From contig JBKDQE010000024.1 in the NCBI GenBank assembly GCA_046342195.1, forward strand, positions 1-24,830: DNA of 24,830 bases, given 5' to 3'. The position numbers and the translations under genes were made by a program. Numbering within the stretch: the first letter of the stretch is position 1; the number at the start of each line of letters is the position of its first letter. The notes beneath the pieces are model-generated. The model was not told where the DNA came from and did not search any database. It worked only from the letters and a program-made list of their open reading frames with translations. The stretch comes from CANHBY01 sp046342195. Lineage in GTDB: Bacteria; Pseudomonadota; Gammaproteobacteria; Burkholderiales; Burkholderiaceae_C. Shown in pieces: positions 16,423-24,485 of this stretch.

Positions 16423-17119
16423 TTGGGAACTCGTCTTGTCTTCTGCGGCACGGCTCCAGCGCATCCTGCCGGATGCCGTGCTGGTTGGAGGAACAGCCTC
16501 GGCGATTCATGCCGGGCATCGATTCTCGCGTGATGCCGACCATGTGTTGACCAATCTGCGTCACCGATTTGACGAAGTGCTGGCCGAGCTTGAGTCGGTT
16601 GCAGGCTGGAAGACGGCCCGCGTACAGCGCCCCGTGCAAATCCTTGGCAGCCTCGATGGAATTGAAACCGGTGTTCGTCAGCTTATCCGTGACGAACCAC
16701 TGGAAACGGCATTGGTGGAGTATCACGGTGCGCGAATCACCGTTCCGACAAAAGGTGAGATTCTGCGCATCAAGGGCATACTGATCCTCAAGCGCAATGC
16801 CACGCGAGACTACCTCGATTTCGTGGCCTTGGCTGATCACGTCGGCAATGAGAGCGTTGCCCACGTACTGCAATCATTCGACCGGCTCTATCAGCAGGAG
16901 AGTGGTGAATCCCCGCTGCAGCAGTTGCAGGTACAGTTGGCCAACGCGCTCCCCTACGATTTGGAAGAAACCGAACTCAGAGAATACAAGAACCTTGATC
17001 CTCGCTGGCATGACTGGCAGGTGGTTAAAGCGGCTTGTTCCCACCTCGCAACCGTTATTTTTGATCGGGTGTGCGATATGGATGCAGATTGTTTTTTTCG
17101 CGACTGGCGCGCAGAATGA
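16394..17119 (+). CDS. AbiEii/AbiGii-like nucleotidyltransferase (possible toxin)
   Basis: The 241-aa product carries the MNT-type nucleotidyltransferase motif VGGTASAIHAGHRFSRDADH (residues 31-50): GGT at 32-34 and the metal-binding pair D47/D49. A second conserved patch, KGEILRIKGILILKRNATRD followed by YLDFVALAD, fits the AbiEii family motif around a lysine and aspartate. Relatives are toxins of type IV toxin-antitoxin and phage-abortive systems that transfer nucleotides to tRNA or protein; others have no known role. The pair lies on the opposite strand between tadG and flp, splitting the tad genes, and looks like an insertion. The substrate cannot be told from sequence. Confidence 0.8.
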   Translation: MPKNTAPLPDWELVLSSAARLQRILPDAVLVGGTASAIHAGHRFSRDADHVLTNLRHRFDEVLAELESVAGWKTARVQRPVQILGSLDGIETGVRQLIRDEPLETALVEYHGARITVPTKGEILRIKGILILKRNATRDYLDFVALADHVGNESVAHVLQSFDRLYQQESGESPLQQLQVQLANALPYDLEETELREYKNLDPRWHDWQVVKAACSHLATVIFDRVCDMDADCFFRDWRAE

Positions 17120-17160
17120 CAAGGTAGCGGTGGCGGTGAAAAAATGCATCCCGCACCCCC

Positions 17161-17182
17161 ATGCTGCGCGCAGTCGCAGCAT
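17161..17182. other. Perfect 8-bp stem between convergent nucleotidyltransferase and tadG
   Basis: ATGCTGCG and CGCAGCAT pair perfectly around a six-base loop. It sits 42 bases after the nucleotidyltransferase stop and 24 bases after the tadG stop on the other strand. T-runs occur at a distance on both sides (17203-17207 on plus; 17118-17143 region on minus) rather than directly adjacent, so a weak bidirectional terminator is possible but not certain. Confidence 0.4.
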
Positions 17183-17205
17183 CGAGACAACAAAATGAGG
17201 GCTTT

Positions 17206-18255
17206 TTATCGAAACAGGCTGGGGGGCGAAACAACCCCGTAGCCTGGGCCCAGCCCACTGGAAGAAGTGGGCGGACACTGGGTGCTCATTTCCGCCTGGA
17301 TGTACTGCTGGTTGGATACGGCATTCAGAATACGCAGGCAGGCAAAAGCCCTGATCGCCGCCAAGCTGTGGGTCTCGACGGTTTGAACCACTGGAACCGC
17401 CACATATTCACAGGCACGAGTGCCGGCCGCACTGCATGCGGCCACGGTTTGAAACAAGGTGGTCCTGGTGCCTGGCTGAACCCAGATATTTTGACCGACT
17501 TGCAATGGCGAGGGGTTGCCGTTGGCGATCAAGGTGCGAATGGTGGGAACATTGTTGGTGTTGAGCAAAAATGAGGTCCAGTTGCCCGAGGTGCAAGTGC
17601 TGTAGTGATAGGTTGAACCCAACTGAAACACATAAGGCCTTCCGGTTCGAGGGTCATTGCGCGGGCCGGGCGGGTAGGTGCCGGTATTCCAATAAGTGTC
17701 AAACATACACTGAGGCATCACAAAGGGGAAAGCACTTCCGGCATCCATACTGCCAGGGCTTGTGGGGCCCGCCGTGGCTGTGGCAGATAGTGCCTGAAAA
17801 TCCCGGCCCCAGATGCGGGCAAAAAAAGTGCTCACAGGCCCCCCGTTCTGCCCCGCAGCTCTGGCCACGGTCACTTCAAGGGCTGGCACGTCATTGGCCG
17901 TGGGTGTCATGGGCAAGAGTTGCAAATCGCCAGGGCTGCCCGATACATTCCAATACCCCACCCGCACCGTGGCTTGACTGAGCGGCTGCCCCGCCGCCCG
18001 GTTCAGTGCCACGGCCAGTAAAGCCTGCTGCGAAGCCATGGCCCAGTCGGGAGCATTGCCACCACCGCTATAGAGGTATCGGGCCCCCGCCAAGACGGCG
18101 GCATCGGCATCATTGCGAAGTTCATTACGAACCACATGAAAATAGGCGATATCAACGGCCAAGGCTGCAAACCCTAACAAAACGGGCAGCAGGAGGGCCG
18201 TGAGGATCAAAACCCCACCCCTTGGGTGACGAGTCAAAGTTCTTTTTCGGCTCAT
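17206..18255 (-). CDS. tadG: Tad pilus-associated protein TadG
   Basis: This 349-aa protein has an N-terminal TadE/G-like segment. A basic start (MSRKRTLTRHPRGGVLILTA) precedes a membrane helix at about 13-35, then VDIAYFHVVRNELRNDADAA, the typical Tad N-terminal domain in which the helix is followed by a polar LQNAADAAALAGA-like stretch. The rest is extracytoplasmic, has several cysteines and resembles no domain I can name. No von Willebrand A motif (DxSxS) is seen, unlike longer TadG proteins. It follows tadE with a four-base ATGA overlap. Confidence 0.85.
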   Translation of the reverse strand: MSRKRTLTRHPRGGVLILTALLLPVLLGFAALAVDIAYFHVVRNELRNDADAAVLAGARYLYSGGGNAPDWAMASQQALLAVALNRAAGQPLSQATVRVGYWNVSGSPGDLQLLPMTPTANDVPALEVTVARAAGQNGGPVSTFFARIWGRDFQALSATATAGPTSPGSMDAGSAFPFVMPQCMFDTYWNTGTYPPGPRNDPRTGRPYVFQLGSTYHYSTCTSGNWTSFLLNTNNVPTIRTLIANGNPSPLQVGQNIWVQPGTRTTLFQTVAACSAAGTRACEYVAVPVVQTVETHSLAAIRAFACLRILNAVSNQQYIQAEMSTQCPPTSSSGLGPGYGVVSPPSLFR

Positions 18256-18692
18256 TCGTTCACCATGACCGCAGATGCACTCAAAATCAAAGGCGTTTGA
18301 AAGAGTTGCATCAAAGCCCCTGCCGCAAACCCCTGAAACGAAAATGTCACCGTGACCCGCAGCGGGTTGGGAAATGCGGCCGGAACAGACTGCACCACCG
18401 TGACCACCGGGGTTTGTCCACCCCCAGGATTGATCAAAGCGCCCTGGGTGTAACCCAGCACCACTTGTTGAATCTCGGCATTGCCAGGCTTGGGGTTGCG
18501 AAGCACAATCCCCGCTCGTGCGCCTTCCCGGGCTGCATTGGTGAGAATGGCTTTGTTGTACAAGGCCAAACTAAGATCCATCAAGCCCAAGCTGAGGGCA
18601 CACAAAACAGGCAGCACCAGAGCCATCTCCACAGCCGCCACACCTGTCACAAAAAATACGCTTTGTAAGGGTTCTCGTCTGGCCAGGTTCAT
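18252..18692 (-). CDS. tadE: TadE-like minor pseudopilin
   Basis: The 146-aa product begins MNLARREPLQSVFFVTGVAA and continues VEMALVLPVLCALSLGLMDL. This is the TadE pattern: a short basic leader, then G-x-A-x-V-E followed by a hydrophobic helix, and the NAAREGAR motif at about 52-59. TadE-type pseudopilins are processed by TadV and take part in pilus initiation. The frame is open to 18785, but the ATG at 18692 places the pilin-like motif correctly and has AGGGGG upstream. It heads a two-gene unit with tadG. Confidence 0.88.
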   Translation of the reverse strand: MNLARREPLQSVFFVTGVAAVEMALVLPVLCALSLGLMDLSLALYNKAILTNAAREGARAGIVLRNPKPGNAEIQQVVLGYTQGALINPGGGQTPVVTVVQSVPAAFPNPLRVTVTFSFQGFAAGALMQLFQTPLILSASAVMVNE

Positions 18693-18842
18693 CACACCCC
18701 CTGCATTTCGCCGCGCCACACTGCGCAGAGTGATCAGGCTAAAGAGGCCGGCAGTTCTCGTCAGTACGCTGGGGCACCTAGACACCAGGGCTTCGACAAA
18801 TCACCCATGACCAGCGAAAATGGGCCTGAATGATTTTCAATT

Positions 18843-18898
18843 CCCTCATCCCTCATCCCTCATCCCTCATCCCTCATCCCTCATCCCTCATCCCTTAT
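18843..18898 (+). repeat. Heptanucleotide tract (CCCTCAT) running into the prlC start codon
   Basis: Seven perfect CCCTCAT copies (18843-18891) are followed by a degenerate CCCTTAT (18892-18898) whose last two bases are the A and T of the prlC ATG. The tract occupies the site where a Shine-Dalgarno should be. The seven-base unit is not a multiple of three. On the minus strand it reads ATGAGGG upstream of tadE. Confidence 0.97.
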
Positions 18899-20963
18899 GA
18901 CCAATCCACTGCTGGAAACCCTTCATCCCGAATCCGATCTCCCACGTTTCGACGCCATCCAGCCTGACCATGTGCGCCCCGCCATGGAAACGCTCTTGGC
19001 TGCCGCCGAAAGCGCCCTGGCCCAGGTGACGGCGCCCGGGTTCCCCGCAGACTACGATCAACTCAGCGCCACACTGGATGTTGCCACCGAACGATTGGGC
19101 CGGGCTTGGGGGGCCGTGTCGCATTTGAGTGCCGTGGCTGACACCCCCGAGCTTCGTGCGGCCTACAACGAGAGCCTGCCCCTGATCACTGAATTTCATA
19201 CCCGTCTGGGTTCAGACGAGCGGCTCTACGCCCAATACAAGGCGGTCATGTCTGAACAAGGAAGCCGCCTCAGCCCGGCACGCCGTCAGGCCCTGAACAA
19301 TGCCCTGCGCAACTTCCGCCTTGGCGGGGCCGAGTTAAAAGGCGACGCCAAAAAACGCTTCGCTGAAATTCAGGAAAAACAAGCCGGGCTTGCACAAAAA
19401 TTCTCAGAACATGTGCTTGATGCCACCGACAAGTTCGCCGACTATGCGCTCGAGTCTGAACTCGATGGAGTGCCCCCAGACGTCCAGGAGGCTGCACGCA
19501 TTGCCGCTCAAGCCGATGGCCGGGAAGGCTATAAAATCACCTTGCACTTTCCGAGCTATTTCCCCGTCATTCAATACAGCCATCACCGAGGCCTGCGCCA
19601 ACGCCTGTACACCGCCCATGTGACTCGGGCCAGTGATCTGGGCCCGCCGGAGCTCGACAACAGCGCCCTGATGCAAGAAATTTTGCGCTTGCGCCAAGAA
19701 GAAGCCCGGTTGCTCGGGTTGGCCGATTTTGCAGAAGTTTCACTGGTGCCCAAAATGGCAGACTCCCCAGCCCAGGTGATCGAGTTTCTGCGCGACCTTG
19801 CACACAGGGCGCGTCCCTTTGCCGAGCGTGACCTCACCGAATTGAAAACCTTCGCCGAAGCGTTCCTCGGCCTCCCTGAGCTGCAAGCCTGGGATGTGGC
19901 TTATGCGAGCGAAAAGCTGAAAGAACACCGCTATGCTTTCAGCGAGCAGGCAGTTAAAGCCTACTTCACCGAGCCTCGAGTGCTGCAAGGTTTGTTTCAC
20001 ATCATTGAAACCCTGTTTGAAGTTGCCATCGTGCCGGATACCGCCCCCGTCTGGCACCCGAGTGTCCGTTTTTTCCGTATTGAACGACGCAACGATGCCC
20101 AACGGCCCTGCACCGTGGGCTATTTTTACCTTGACCCTTACGCCCGGCCAGGCAAACGCCCGGGCGCTTGGATGGACGACGTGCGGGGTCGCTGGGCCCG
20201 CCCTGAGGGGGGCCTGCAAACCCCTGTGGCGCACTTGGTTTGTAATTTCGCGCCGCCTGTCAATGATAAGCCTGCCCTGCTGACCCATGATGATGTCACC
20301 ACGTTATTCCACGAATTCGGCCATGGGTTGCACCATCTCCTGACCCAGGTCAGTGACCCCGGCGTTGCGGGGATCTCGGGGGTCGAGTGGGACGCCGTGG
20401 AGCTGCCCAGCCAGTTCATGGAAAACTTTTGCTGGGAATGGAACGTCATCAAACACCTCACGTCCCATGTGGACACCGGCCAGCCCATCCCCCGGGAGCT
20501 GTTTGAAAAAATGCGTGCAGCGAAAAACTTTCAGAGCGGCCTGCACACCCTGAGGCAAGTTGAATACGCCCTTTTTGATATGCAAATTCATGCCCAAGTC
20601 GACAGCCCCCGGCGCATTGCCGACATTTTGCAAAGCGTGCGAGACGAAGTGGCCGTGCTCAAGCCCCCCGCCTTTCATCGCTTCCAACACAGTTTTTCAC
20701 ATATTTTTGCGGGCGGTTATGCCGCAGGCTATTACAGCTACAAATGGGCCGAAGTACTCAGCGCCGATGCCTGGAGTGCCTTTGAAGAATCGCCCAGTCC
20801 CTCCGCCCCTCTGGATGTCCTCACCGGCCGACGTTACCGGCAAAACATTCTCGAAGTCGGCGGCAGCCGCTCCGCCATGGAAAGCTTCAAAGCCTTCCGG
20901 GGACGCGAACCTCAAATAGACGCCTTGCTGCGTCATCAAGGCATGATTGATGACACACCATAG
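18897..20963 (+). CDS. prlC: Oligopeptidase A (M3 family zinc metallopeptidase)
   Basis: The 688-aa product matches E. coli PrlC/OpdA (680 aa). The zinc site HEFGH is at 472-476, and the third ligand is probably E502 in VELPSQFMEN. The family's Y-rich substrate loop GYAAGYYSYKWAE is near the C-terminus. The enzyme is cytoplasmic and degrades short peptides, including cleaved signal peptides. The N-terminus MTNPLLETLHP matches E. coli MTNPLL, so the ATG at 18897 is right although no Shine-Dalgarno is present and the leader is a pyrimidine-rich heptamer tract. A short 169-bp gap follows before pyrC on the same strand. Confidence 0.97.
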   Translation: MTNPLLETLHPESDLPRFDAIQPDHVRPAMETLLAAAESALAQVTAPGFPADYDQLSATLDVATERLGRAWGAVSHLSAVADTPELRAAYNESLPLITEFHTRLGSDERLYAQYKAVMSEQGSRLSPARRQALNNALRNFRLGGAELKGDAKKRFAEIQEKQAGLAQKFSEHVLDATDKFADYALESELDGVPPDVQEAARIAAQADGREGYKITLHFPSYFPVIQYSHHRGLRQRLYTAHVTRASDLGPPELDNSALMQEILRLRQEEARLLGLADFAEVSLVPKMADSPAQVIEFLRDLAHRARPFAERDLTELKTFAEAFLGLPELQAWDVAYASEKLKEHRYAFSEQAVKAYFTEPRVLQGLFHIIETLFEVAIVPDTAPVWHPSVRFFRIERRNDAQRPCTVGYFYLDPYARPGKRPGAWMDDVRGRWARPEGGLQTPVAHLVCNFAPPVNDKPALLTHDDVTTLFHEFGHGLHHLLTQVSDPGVAGISGVEWDAVELPSQFMENFCWEWNVIKHLTSHVDTGQPIPRELFEKMRAAKNFQSGLHTLRQVEYALFDMQIHAQVDSPRRIADILQSVRDEVAVLKPPAFHRFQHSFSHIFAGGYAAGYYSYKWAEVLSADAWSAFEESPSPSAPLDVLTGRRYRQNILEVGGSRSAMESFKAFRGREPQIDALLRHQGMIDDTP

Positions 20964-21132
20964 CGGCCTGTCGGATTTGGGCTTCTTGGTCACGACAGCC
21001 ATCATGCTATGCCTTGGCCACTCTTTGTGCATTGAGGAACTTTTGCAGGTATGGCAGGCCCAGCAGGCATGATCAAGACCCACGCCTTGCGTGACTGGCA
21101 TGAGGCCTCTGCTTGCCAACTACAATACCCCC

Positions 21133-22191
21133 ATGGATCATCCCTCCACTTTAACCATCATTCGCCCGGATGACTGGCACCTTCATGTGCGCGATGGTGC
21201 GGCGCTTGCCGCCGTTATTCCTCATACGGCGCGCCAGTTTGCCCGTGCCGTCATCATGCCCAATTTGCGCCCCCCCGTCACCACGGCAAAGCAAGCCGTG
21301 GCTTACCGGGAGCGGATTTTGCAAGCGGTTCCGCGCGGGTTGCAAGAGCGTGGCCTGAATTTTGAACCCCTGATGACGCTCTATTTAACCGACACGCTGC
21401 CCCCTGATGAAATTCGACGCGCCAAAGAGTCTGGCGTGGTGGCCGTGAAACTGTACCCCTCGGGGGCCACAACCCACAGCGAGTCGGGTGTTACCGCCAT
21501 CCGTCGCGTTTATCGTACCCTGGAGGCCCTTCAAAATGAGGGGCTGCTCTTGTTGATGCACGGTGAAGTCACAGACACCTCGATTGATATTTTTGACCGG
21601 GAAGCTGTTTTTATCGATACTCAGTTAGAGCCTTTGCGCCGCGATTTTCCCGGCCTGAAAATGGTGCTTGAACACATCACCACCCGTGATGCCGTGCAGT
21701 ATGTTGCTTCTGCCACCGATGGCCATTTGGCGGCAACCATCACGGCGCATCATCTTCGCTACAACCGCAACGCCCTCTTCAAAGGGGGCATTCGTCCGCA
21801 TCATTATTGCTTGCCTGTGCTGAAGCGAGAGTCACACCGCTTGGCCCTGTTAGAGGCCGCCACCAGTGGCCACCCGAAATTTTTTCTTGGCACCGACAGC
21901 GCCCCCCATGCCACGCTACTCAAGGAGCACGCCTCAGGCTGTGCGGGTTGCTACACCGCCTTGAGTGCGATGGAGCTGTATGTTGAAGCGTTTGAGGCGG
22001 CAGGAGCCCTCGATCGCCTTGAGGGCTTTGCCAGCCTGCATGGCCCGGCTTTCTACGGCCTTCCTGTGAACACGGCACAGGTCACACTCATGAAACAAAA
22101 TTGGACCTTGCCTCAAGATCTACCCTTTGGCGAGGCCCGCCTGACACCCCTGTGTGCCGGCGAGACCTTGGCTTGGCGCTGGGTCGATTGA
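21133..22191 (+). CDS. pyrC: Dihydroorotase, class II
   Basis: The 352-aa cytoplasmic enzyme closes N-carbamoyl-aspartate to dihydroorotate, the third step of pyrimidine synthesis. The binuclear zinc ligands are all visible: H16 and H18 in WHLHVRDG, K106 (the carboxylated lysine) in VKLYPSGATT, H143 in MHGE, H181 in LEHITT, and D254 in LGTDSAPH. The frame is open from 21091, but the ATG at 21133 gives the usual E. coli-like N-terminus (E. coli 348 aa). It lies downstream of prlC in the same direction, but there is no sign that the two are functionally linked. Confidence 0.97.
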   Translation: MDHPSTLTIIRPDDWHLHVRDGAALAAVIPHTARQFARAVIMPNLRPPVTTAKQAVAYRERILQAVPRGLQERGLNFEPLMTLYLTDTLPPDEIRRAKESGVVAVKLYPSGATTHSESGVTAIRRVYRTLEALQNEGLLLLMHGEVTDTSIDIFDREAVFIDTQLEPLRRDFPGLKMVLEHITTRDAVQYVASATDGHLAATITAHHLRYNRNALFKGGIRPHHYCLPVLKRESHRLALLEAATSGHPKFFLGTDSAPHATLLKEHASGCAGCYTALSAMELYVEAFEAAGALDRLEGFASLHGPAFYGLPVNTAQVTLMKQNWTLPQDLPFGEARLTPLCAGETLAWRWVD

Positions 22192-22311
22192 ATGGGCCGA
22201 TCTCTCTGATGCCTCTCCCCAAAAAATTTTCGCAGGGTGTTGATACAGCAGGGGCTGCATAAAAAATATCAGAACCATCACGAAACCCAAGAATTTCCTT
22301 CTGTACTTTTA

Positions 22312-22420
22312 GGGCCTGTTCACACTAAAGATGCCAGTGCGAACACGGTCATTGCCTTCTCCAATCGCTCCCACTGCGCTTGCGTCAACTCGTCAGTGAG
22401 GTCGCAAAACCATGAAGAGA
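22312..22420 (-). pseudogene. IS5-type transposase N-terminal fragment with terminal repeat
   Basis: On the minus strand the frame reads WFCDLTDELTQAQWERLEKA, the start of an IS5-family transposase (usual form DLTDxQWExLEPLLP). It then runs out after about ten more codons into a terminal sequence that, on plus, begins GGGCCTGTTCACACTAAAG at 22312, like many IS5-group inverted repeats. N-terminus joined directly to a terminus implies a large internal deletion. The start codon is lost and the other terminus is not identifiable. Confidence 0.65.
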
Positions 22421-22438
22421 GAAATGAAATCGGAGGGG

Positions 22439-23812
22439 TCAACCCGCGTGGCGCAAGCTGCCGAACAGACCTGCGGTTTCGTTTAGCGGCCCGGCGCTGA
22501 AGTACAAGGCGTTGCTGTCGCCGAGGCTGGCGCCGTTGCCAAACTGCAAGGCCCACAAGCCATCAATGCCATGCACATTGCCCGACTCGTCGCGCAGAAA
22601 ATCAATGAAGCGACCCGTGACACTGTTAAAAGCGGCGATCTTGCCGGCGCCACCAAAGTTGCCCACCAGCAGGGCGTTTGACAAGGGCCCAAAGTTGGCG
22701 GGCGCCAGAGCCACACCCCAAGGCGCGTTGAGTCGGCCAGCGTCGTCATAGACCATCACCTGATCTCCGGTGAGCGTGTACTCGACGACTTTGCCGCGAT
22801 TGGGCTTGCCGCCGGTGCGTGCTTCCGCGGTGGGGTCGATTGAATCCTCCTCACTGGGCAGGATCTTGCTGGCGTCGGTAATGAAGCCATTCGCATCGCG
22901 CAACACTTGGCTGATGCAGTACGTGACGAACACGCGATTGCCGAGCACCTGGATGTTGAATGGTACCGGCTCCCCAGGCTTGGCAGCCTGACCTTGTGAT
23001 GGGTTGGCTGTGTCAAGAAGCGGACCGGTCGCGAACGGATTCGCAAAACCTTGAGTGGGCACGAGTTTCCAGGTGCTGTCGAACTGACGGATCTGCGGCG
23101 TGGTGCCGAAGTCAGCGGCCCACATCTTGTCCCAAGTATCAGTCTTGAAGGCCACGCCGAAAAACGACATGCCCAAGTCAGTACCGTCGTACACCAACGG
23201 CGCCGGCCCGTTCACCCGCACGGTGGCCCCATCGCTCTTGGCACGCTCTGTCCAAGCGGAAATTTTCCCTGAGTCGGTGACGAAGACGAAGCGTGCCGAG
23301 CCATCAAGATCAATCTCGCCGCTGGCTGTCTGCACCTTTTGAGTGGTGACGCGAAACAAGTTGGAATTGATCGGTGCGCCGTTGAACGCTGTGCCGGTGC
23401 CCTTGCCCAAGCTGTTGGCGGTGCTCAGTGAGTCGGCGCCCGCCAAGGTCACCTCGCTCAGTCCGTCCTGGAACAGGGTGCGTAAGGCACGATCAGCAGA
23501 CGCGGTCACATCGCCGACAAATTCCCAGGATGTTCCGCCGCCCAGGACCCAGAAATGGCCGCCCGCCCCGGCAGGGCGAATAGCGATGCCCCAGGCATTC
23601 ACCATGTCCTGGAAGACCAGAGGAGCGCCGTAAGAAGCGTCGCTGGCGACCAGGTTGGCTTGGGCATAGGCGTTTCGATTGGCTGTTGCCGGCTGAGGAA
23701 CCACCGTTTCGCCGGTGAGATCGTCGCCACCGCCGCAGGCCTGCAGCACGGGAAATATTGACAGGCCAGTGGTGATTTGGGCGCTCAAGCGGATGAATTG
23801 TCTGCGTTGCAT
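22439..23812 (-). CDS. TIGR03118 family protein, Tat-exported lipoprotein-like
   Basis: The 457-aa product starts MQRRQFIRLSAQITTG, a twin-arginine motif, and has a lipobox LQAC (cysteine 26) followed by GGGDD, so export by Tat and lipidation are likely. The rest fits TIGR03118 (uncharacterised, repeat-rich, probably a beta-propeller): NLVASDASYGAPLVFQDMVN near the mature start, then a WGIAIRP segment, LNAPWGVALAPANFGPLSNA, and GLWALQFGNG near the C-terminus. The biochemical function of the family is not known to me. A Fur box covers the promoter, so expression should rise when iron is scarce. Scraps of IS5-type transposase flank it. Confidence 0.85.
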   Translation of the reverse strand: MQRRQFIRLSAQITTGLSIFPVLQACGGGDDLTGETVVPQPATANRNAYAQANLVASDASYGAPLVFQDMVNAWGIAIRPAGAGGHFWVLGGGTSWEFVGDVTASADRALRTLFQDGLSEVTLAGADSLSTANSLGKGTGTAFNGAPINSNLFRVTTQKVQTASGEIDLDGSARFVFVTDSGKISAWTERAKSDGATVRVNGPAPLVYDGTDLGMSFFGVAFKTDTWDKMWAADFGTTPQIRQFDSTWKLVPTQGFANPFATGPLLDTANPSQGQAAKPGEPVPFNIQVLGNRVFVTYCISQVLRDANGFITDASKILPSEEDSIDPTAEARTGGKPNRGKVVEYTLTGDQVMVYDDAGRLNAPWGVALAPANFGPLSNALLVGNFGGAGKIAAFNSVTGRFIDFLRDESGNVHGIDGLWALQFGNGASLGDSNALYFSAGPLNETAGLFGSLRHAG

Positions 23813-23842
23813 GAGAGTTGGAAAGGTTAGGGAAAAGGTGCG

Positions 23843-23848
23843 ATCATA
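23843..23848 (-). promoter_or_regulatory. Extended -10 element of the TIGR03118 gene
   Basis: On the minus strand TATGAT is preceded by TGA, an extended -10 (TGnTATGAT). Transcription should begin about 24 bases before the ATG at 23812. No good -35 is seen 17 bases upstream, which fits an extended -10 promoter. The Fur box overlaps the spacer. Confidence 0.5.
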
Positions 23849-23851
23849 TCA

Positions 23852-23870
23852 AATGAGAATGAATCTCATT
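23852..23870. promoter_or_regulatory. Fur box upstream of the TIGR03118 gene
   Basis: AATGAGAATGAATCTCATT has perfect 7-bp arms (AATGAGA/TCTCATT) around five bases and matches the 19-bp Fur consensus, with G in place of T in the arms. It lies immediately upstream of the -10 on the minus strand, where a repressor would block RNA polymerase. Confidence 0.8.
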
Positions 23871-23969
23871 CGCTTTTTGCGGTTCTATATGCAGGCAATG
23901 TCGAGGAGTCCAGTGACGCACGCAAACCCGTATCCGTCTTGGAAACCAAAGCTGGCCGCGGCGTTTCGA

Positions 23970-24146
23970 GACGCATGGATCGCAGCCCGTCGCATCATTG
24001 ACCGCAGGCCACAAGAACCATCGCGGCGTTGCTTTGACTCCAAAACCTGTCGTGCCCGCAATGCCATCGAGCAATGCTTTGGGCGACTCACACAGTGGCG
24101 CCGCCTCGCCACACGCTACGACCGCAAAGCGTACCGGCAGGAATGA
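23970..24146 (+). pseudogene. IS5-type transposase C-terminal fragment
   Basis: On plus the frame reads RARNAIEQCFGRLTQWRRLA and continues TRYDRKA, the C-terminal signature of IS5-family (IS427-like) transposases containing the last catalytic-region residues (Y-x-x-R-N-x-x-E). The usual conserved tail is replaced by YRQE and a stop at 24144-24146. No start or N-terminal half is in the window next to it. The 5' boundary given is approximate. Confidence 0.7.
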
Positions 24147-24156
24147 GACATCAGAC

Positions 24157-24176
24157 TGAGGTTGCCCCTGAATTTC
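24157..24176 (-). repeat. Candidate terminal inverted repeat of the IS3 element
   Basis: The sequence starts with TGA, as expected for IS3-family ends, and lies 20 bases beyond the orfB stop. The partner repeat is outside the window, so the exact boundary is not proved. Confidence 0.5.
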
Positions 24177-24196
24177 GGAGCGCTTAGCTCGGTTTG

Positions 24197-24485
24197 TCAT
24201 GCGGCGTTTTTGCGCTGAGCCGCCTGCCAGCGTTGCTCGTATTGCATCGGGCTCTGGTAGCCCAGAGACGAGTGCAAACGCGAGTTTGTGCATACGAGGC
24301 CAGCCATATTCGGCCTTGATCCCGGTATGAATGGCTCGCATATGCGCCAGCAAGGCCTGGTCGCTTTGGAACCTCATGGGGGTACTGCCGGGTCCATCTT
24401 GAGCCTGCTTCCAACTAAAGTACCCACTGGCGCTGACTTCCAGCACCTCGCACATCAGGCTCACAGGCCAGACTTTGCCGCTCAT
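24197..24485 (-). pseudogene. IS3 transposase OrfB with catalytic core deleted
   Basis: Reading on the minus strand, the first about 60 residues are a normal OrfB start (MSGKVWPVSLMCEVLEVSAS, then GYFSWK and AEYGWPRMHKL). The sequence then jumps, near 24285, to the family's tail in a different frame: TNSRLHSSLGYQSPMQYEQR, then WQAAQRKNAA and a stop at 24197-24199. About 200 residues with the DDE triad are gone. The fusion is out of frame, so even the joined ends cannot be read as one protein. Confidence 0.85.

Noticed and set aside
20964..21132. Terminator between prlC and pyrC (CTGTCG/CGACAG)
   Set aside because: The loop is about 20 bases and no T-run follows.
23715..24146. A 143-codon plus-strand gene
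   Set aside because: Its first half lies opposite the TIGR03118 gene and through the Fur box; only the C-terminal part resembles a transposase.
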